Shown here: in pieces, positions 60,481-64,000 of the stretch
Layout of the letters: each line of letters begins with the position of its first letter
Position numbering within the stretch: the first letter of the stretch is position 1
Assembly (NCBI GenBank): GCA_964030475.1
Contig: CAXIPT010000001.1
Coordinates: forward strand, 23,740,593-23,804,592
DNA length: 64,000 nucleotides
Origin: Tethya wilhelma
Taxonomy: Eukaryota; Porifera; Demospongiae; Tethyida; Tethyidae
Direction of reading: 5' to 3'
Translations under genes and position numbers: made by a program
The notes under the pieces: model-generated
Told to the model about the DNA's origin: nothing
The model's database searches: none
The model's input: the letters and a program-made list of their open reading frames with translations, nothing else

Positions 60481-63400
60481 ATGAGTATTTTCCGAGTACT
60501 GGTGAACAAAACACTTGTCAGTCCACATCTACATCGGGTGTTTTACTGTAGTCTGAGAGCTCTTCCAACGGATACTTGGAATCACATTTTTCCATCTCCT
60601 CTACGGTTTCAGCAGGCCCAGCCAACTCACAACAGTTCAAATTTCTTCACGTTCACAGCTCAATACCAGTGCTACTCTACTCTACATAGGAGGTCTCTAC
60701 TGATGCGTCAGTATGAGAAGATAAAAGAGCAGTACAAGGAGTACGTGTTGCTGTTTCAAGTTGGGGAATTCTATGAGCTTTATGGAGAGGATGCAAGTAG
60801 GTATCATAATAATTAAGGGTTAATTGAGTACTAAGAGCAGCCAGTGAACTGTATAAAGTGTTTAATTGTGTTATTTAGTGCACCTGTAATAATTATTGAG
60901 GCTGTGTCTAGAGAGCCAGTCCGTATACTAAGCTAAATATATATTGTAGTCAATGGAGTCGGCACTCTAGTCCTGTGCCACTGGAGTGCCGGTAATTTCG
61001 GATACTATAATCTGGCAATACAAAACTGGCTCTGTATGTACTTTGAATTATTTATGCTTAAAGTACTATAGCTCTACAGTGTTTTGAGTGCTAGCTATAG
61101 GGGGCCTAGAAGTCTTAAATGGACAAGGCCTTAAACCAATTACATTGTTTGCCTCATTCACAGGCCTTGCCTGACGCACTTTTTACGTTTTGTGAGTGGT
61201 AGAGTTCTTCGAAAATAAAGAAAGAGCTATAGAGAACCTGGTACCAGTAGCCGTGTGAGTGATGTACTAATCTACGTAATTCAGGCTAGTTAGCTATTCA
61301 AAGTTTGACTGTGAACAGGCCAGAACACAAGAATGCTTGAAGAACATTGTCATTTGCTTGTTCAAAGTCATTTTTTGTGATCGAAAAGATAAGACACATA
61401 CATGTGGCATGACAATGTAGGTAAAAGGCCAAAACAAAGGAGTCTGAATCATGATGAACTTTGGAAGCACATTGTCATGAGTTCTTGTCAGACAAAAGAG
61501 CTTTTCAGCCGTTTATCTGTCCTAGCTCTTGAGATCTTGCATGCCCAAGCAGGCATTGGGAGGGCTCCTTTAGGTTTAGGATTGTATGTAAAGATTAGAT
61601 TGTTTGAATTTTCGTAGCTGAAAATGATAGGATACATATTCGTTGCAGCTAAGAGCAATGAGGGTGGACTGGCAGAGAGTTTTTGTGAAGAACTGCTTCG
61701 AAAATGAATGGTAACTCAAACAGTCAGACATTGCCTCGGCGTGAGTTGCTAGTAAATAAACCCGTGCATATTAATTTTGTCCTTTTTTCTAAAAAAAATA
61801 TTTCTAGGCTTTAGCTATCACAGTTGTTACTCCGCTTTGCTACTCTAGTAACTTAGAGCTGTAGAAAAAAAATAGTTCAATTTTGAACTCTTCGTTTCCG
61901 TAGTGTTGACTAGACTTGTGCAAACAACCAAACTTAGCCTAGAGTACTATAAACTCCAAAAAAAAAAAAAAAAACCAAAAAAAAAAAAACAACTAATAGC
62001 AAACACTGCTGCATGATTCTAATTGCTCTGATGACCCTTACCCAACCTCAGTTTGAGCTCATGTGGTACGTGCGGTAGTACCACACTTTGTTGCATGAAA
62101 GTATATAGTTTTGCTTTCATTTCTTACTCACCAAAATTTTAACAGTGCCTGCAAGTATGTGTGCATCGATCTGCTTAACTTTTTTTAATTTTAAGAATCA
62201 TATAATGCTATCAGAATAGTTTATTGAGAAAAATATTCATCATAGCTTACGTATAGCTGCTGATAAACTAAGCTGAGAATACAATGACAATAACTATCTA
62301 TGAGACTTCAATAGTTGTATAATATTATAGTTCCTGAGTAAGCATCACGTCATCCATGCTGAGTGAATTAATAAACATTTCGATATCCAATTGTAAACAA
62401 CTGAACATAAGTATTACCACTGAATGCCCGTGGAATTTCAAGATAGATTTGTCCTTCTGGTGTCACTGGAAGCCACATATTCTCTGTAACAGTGTTGTAT
62501 GCTTCTTGACGGTATGGATGCAAGTAGAGGTACTTTTCATAGCGAGCAGGCCCATCCTGGGTGTAAATCTTGAGGAACACATCTTCGTCACCATTAGCAT
62601 ATCCTCCACTAGCGACAGCAAGCACGTGAACCTCACTTGCATAGTAAGGAATGTTGCCGCGAGTTGACAAAAAATTGTAGCTAAATATACCAGCTGACGA
62701 GAGGTCTGTGACACCGATTGGAGTGCGATCAAGAGAAATCCATCTCGAGTCATAGCCTTGAGCTTGAGTGCAAGCCAGCAAAATGATTGCTGCAACTATT
62801 CCAACACAATTTTTGTTTCCAGTAGACATTTTGATCGTATGGTATGGTTGAATTGAAGAGCTTTGTAGGTCAATTTTTGTTGATTGATGTAGTTATCTAG
62901 AATCGATAGACTGACTCTTATCTGAATGATATGCCTGTTTATAGACTCTCAGAATTTTAAAATAATTATAATTAATATTGTCAAGTTTTTTAATAATAAG
63001 ACAGTTAACGCCCTGTCTTCAAACAAAAATAGGAACCAAAGATTTTTACTTACTTGTCTTCAAACAAAAGTAGGAATGCAGTAATGCAATTGATGGAAAT
63101 ATTTAGTCAAGATGTATAACTGAAGACATTTAATGCCCTGTCTTCAAACAAAAGTAGGAACCAAAGATATTTTAGTGTTATGTTTCAGACTACAAGCTAG
63201 GAAGTCAGGGTTGTAATTTGTTCAGCAGTGGAAGTTCAATTATTTCTACAGACAAAATAAAGTTTTGTGTTCACAATAATTTTATTATAGGCAAAAATTT
63301 CTTGAGTCTATACCAATTCCAAGATTTGGTGATTTAATTGTCAGAAAGATTGCATATAGCAGCTGAAAGAGTTTGGCTTAGGCTAATGCTCTATGCCAGT

Positions 63401-63666
63401 ACCATACATGCATGTATTATGACACCCAGTTTGCCTAATTACTGTTGAAATTAATTTTTTAGTAATGTTTTACATTTTTGTTTGTTTTTCATGAAACTCA
63501 CGGTAGCCAATGTCACATCAAAGACCTCTCTACGACTGACAACTGCAAAGAAGCAGAACTGCTTCATGGCAGGCTTTCCAGTCAAGTCTCTCAGTGAGTG
63601 GCAGCGTACCCTCTTAGAGGCTGGCTTTCAACTCGCTATTTGTGACCAGATTCCACTCTCTCAAGA
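60481..63666 (+). CDS. MutS homologue, probably mitochondrial (N-terminal part only)
   Basis: Exon 1 60481-60796 (ATG) and exon 2 63507-63666 splice in phase 1; exon 2 ends at a GTAAGT donor and the gene continues past the window. 159 residues are visible. Residues 1-70 are rich in Arg, Ser and hydrophobics and almost free of acidic residues (MSIFRVLVNKTLVSPHLHR), like a mitochondrial presequence. The MutS domain I signature follows (MRQYEKIKEQYKEYVLLFQV then GEFYELYGEDA, with the Phe-x-Glu mismatch-recognition motif), then FMAGFPVKSLSEWQRTLLEA and QLAICDQIPLSQE. Domain I is shorter between the two motifs than in MSH2-6. This suggests an MSH1-like or organellar MutS, though the decisive domains lie outside. 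Its 2.7-kb first intron contains a complete antisense gene at 62368-62829. Confidence 0.82.
60797..62367. other. First intron of the MutS gene, left part
   Basis: Contains two runs of A (about 61958-61989), a segment shared with 1590-1675 (about 61545-61615) and sequence related to 28.0-28.5 kb (ACCAGTAG.CGTGTGAGTGATGTAC at about 61244). No exon was found. Confidence 0.45.
62368..62829 (-). CDS. Small secreted protein, tandem family member 4, nested in a MutS intron
   Basis: Single exon, 153 residues, starting MSTGNKNCVGIVAAIILLAC. The signal peptide ends around TQAQG. It is the most diverged member but keeps the core: IPYYASEVHVLAVASGGYA, FLKIYTQ, YEKYLYLHPYRQEAYNTVTE, MWLPV, YLEIP, SGNTYVQLFTIGYR. 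It lies antisense within the first intron of the MutS homologue. A TATAAA (minus strand, 62938-62943) sits about 110 bp above the ATG. Three copies of a 30-40 base motif (CCCTGTCTTCAAACAAAA, then GTAGGAACCAAAG) lie at 63009, 63053 and 63134. Function unknown. Confidence 0.8.
   Translation of the reverse strand: MSTGNKNCVGIVAAIILLACTQAQGYDSRWISLDRTPIGVTDLSSAGIFSYNFLSTRGNIPYYASEVHVLAVASGGYANGDEDVFLKIYTQDGPARYEKYLYLHPYRQEAYNTVTENMWLPVTPEGQIYLEIPRAFSGNTYVQLFTIGYRNVY
63005..63178 (-). promoter_or_regulatory. Three tandem-like copies of the family upstream motif
   Basis: TGTCTTCAAACAAAA followed by GTAGGAA or ATAGGAACC at 63009-63041, 63053-63080 and 63134-63177. The first and third also share AACCAAAGAT. 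They sit about 180-350 bp above the nested gene, as the single copy does above member 2. Confidence 0.55.
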
Positions 63667-64000
63667 GTAAGTTGCCACATTGATCAATAACTGCATGCAT
63701 GCAATGGACCTAGCTGATTGGTATGCATGGTAAACTGTACAGCATGTGCAAGTAGAGCAAGTTTATACAAGTTGTTCTCCTTTTGGAGTGGCATTGGGCA
63801 TTTTTTTTTTTTTGGTGCACACTCAATCTTTTGTGACATTTGATTCTCAGTCATGAATGCTCGTTTTGGGATCATCCAAATTAACATCATTCTAATACTT
63901 TACCTAGAATAGGAATAGCTCTGAACCTATAGTTTCACATTAGTCAGCAAATTTACAATTTTTACCTCCCAGACTTACTTTAGCAAGCTGAATAATTATT

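Overview
This is an AT-rich animal nuclear window, most likely from a demosponge (Amphimedon-like). That placement is an inference from gene content: TRIM-NHL, ZU5/death-domain and Roc-COR/death-domain genes, very short introns, and abundant CA microsatellites and MITEs. I cannot name the species from the sequence. Most real genes are split into small exons, so the longest open frames are often single exons. I rebuilt gene models by hand from splice signals and reading-frame phase.

Layout. 1-900: two exons of an unrecognised minus-strand gene that runs off the left edge. 4.8-6.1 kb: plus-strand SOSS complex subunit C (INIP). 6.6-8.5 kb: minus-strand ZU5/death-domain gene. 9.2-11.1 kb: composite foldback repeats. 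12.0-15.7 kb: minus-strand gene in which an ETS-like winged helix is joined, in phase across introns, to a B-box/filamin/NHL (TRIM-like) body. 15.8-20.5 kb: duplicated and repetitive DNA. 20.6-23.7 kb: partial second copies of two genes that are intact further on (the 3' half of a Roc-COR-death gene and the last three exons of FAF1), joined at an N inside a CA repeat. 24.1-26.2 kb: unrecognised minus-strand gene. 26.4-27.3 kb: plus-strand CXXC-finger gene, divergent from the previous one, ending at an N in a GT repeat. 27.5-30.4 kb: a second copy of the 15.8-16.8 kb region plus MITEs. 30.5-33.4 kb: intact Roc-COR-death gene (minus). 33.4-39.8 kb: MITE-rich DNA. 39.8-48.7 kb: complete 18-exon FAF1 (minus). 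50.1-62.8 kb: a minus-strand tandem family of small secreted proteins of no family I know, the last one nested in an intron. 60.5-64 kb: plus-strand start of a MutS homologue with a mitochondrial-looking N terminus, running off the right edge.

Functional themes. Three death-domain loci (one a partial copy), a TRIM-NHL gene and FAF1 (an adaptor of the ubiquitin and Fas/NF-kB pathways in vertebrates) suggest an innate-immunity or cell-death neighbourhood. INIP and the MutS homologue are genome-maintenance genes. The small secreted family is the best candidate for undescribed biology; the ETS-TRIM-NHL fusion is the most unusual architecture.

Caution on assembly. Seven single Ns occur (15, 2745, 4947, 11065, 21661, 27515, 57510). 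Four lie in or beside CA/GT microsatellites. One separates two essentially identical 1.96-kb blocks that carry the same gene. These look like contig joins, so some apparent duplications may be allelic or artefactual.
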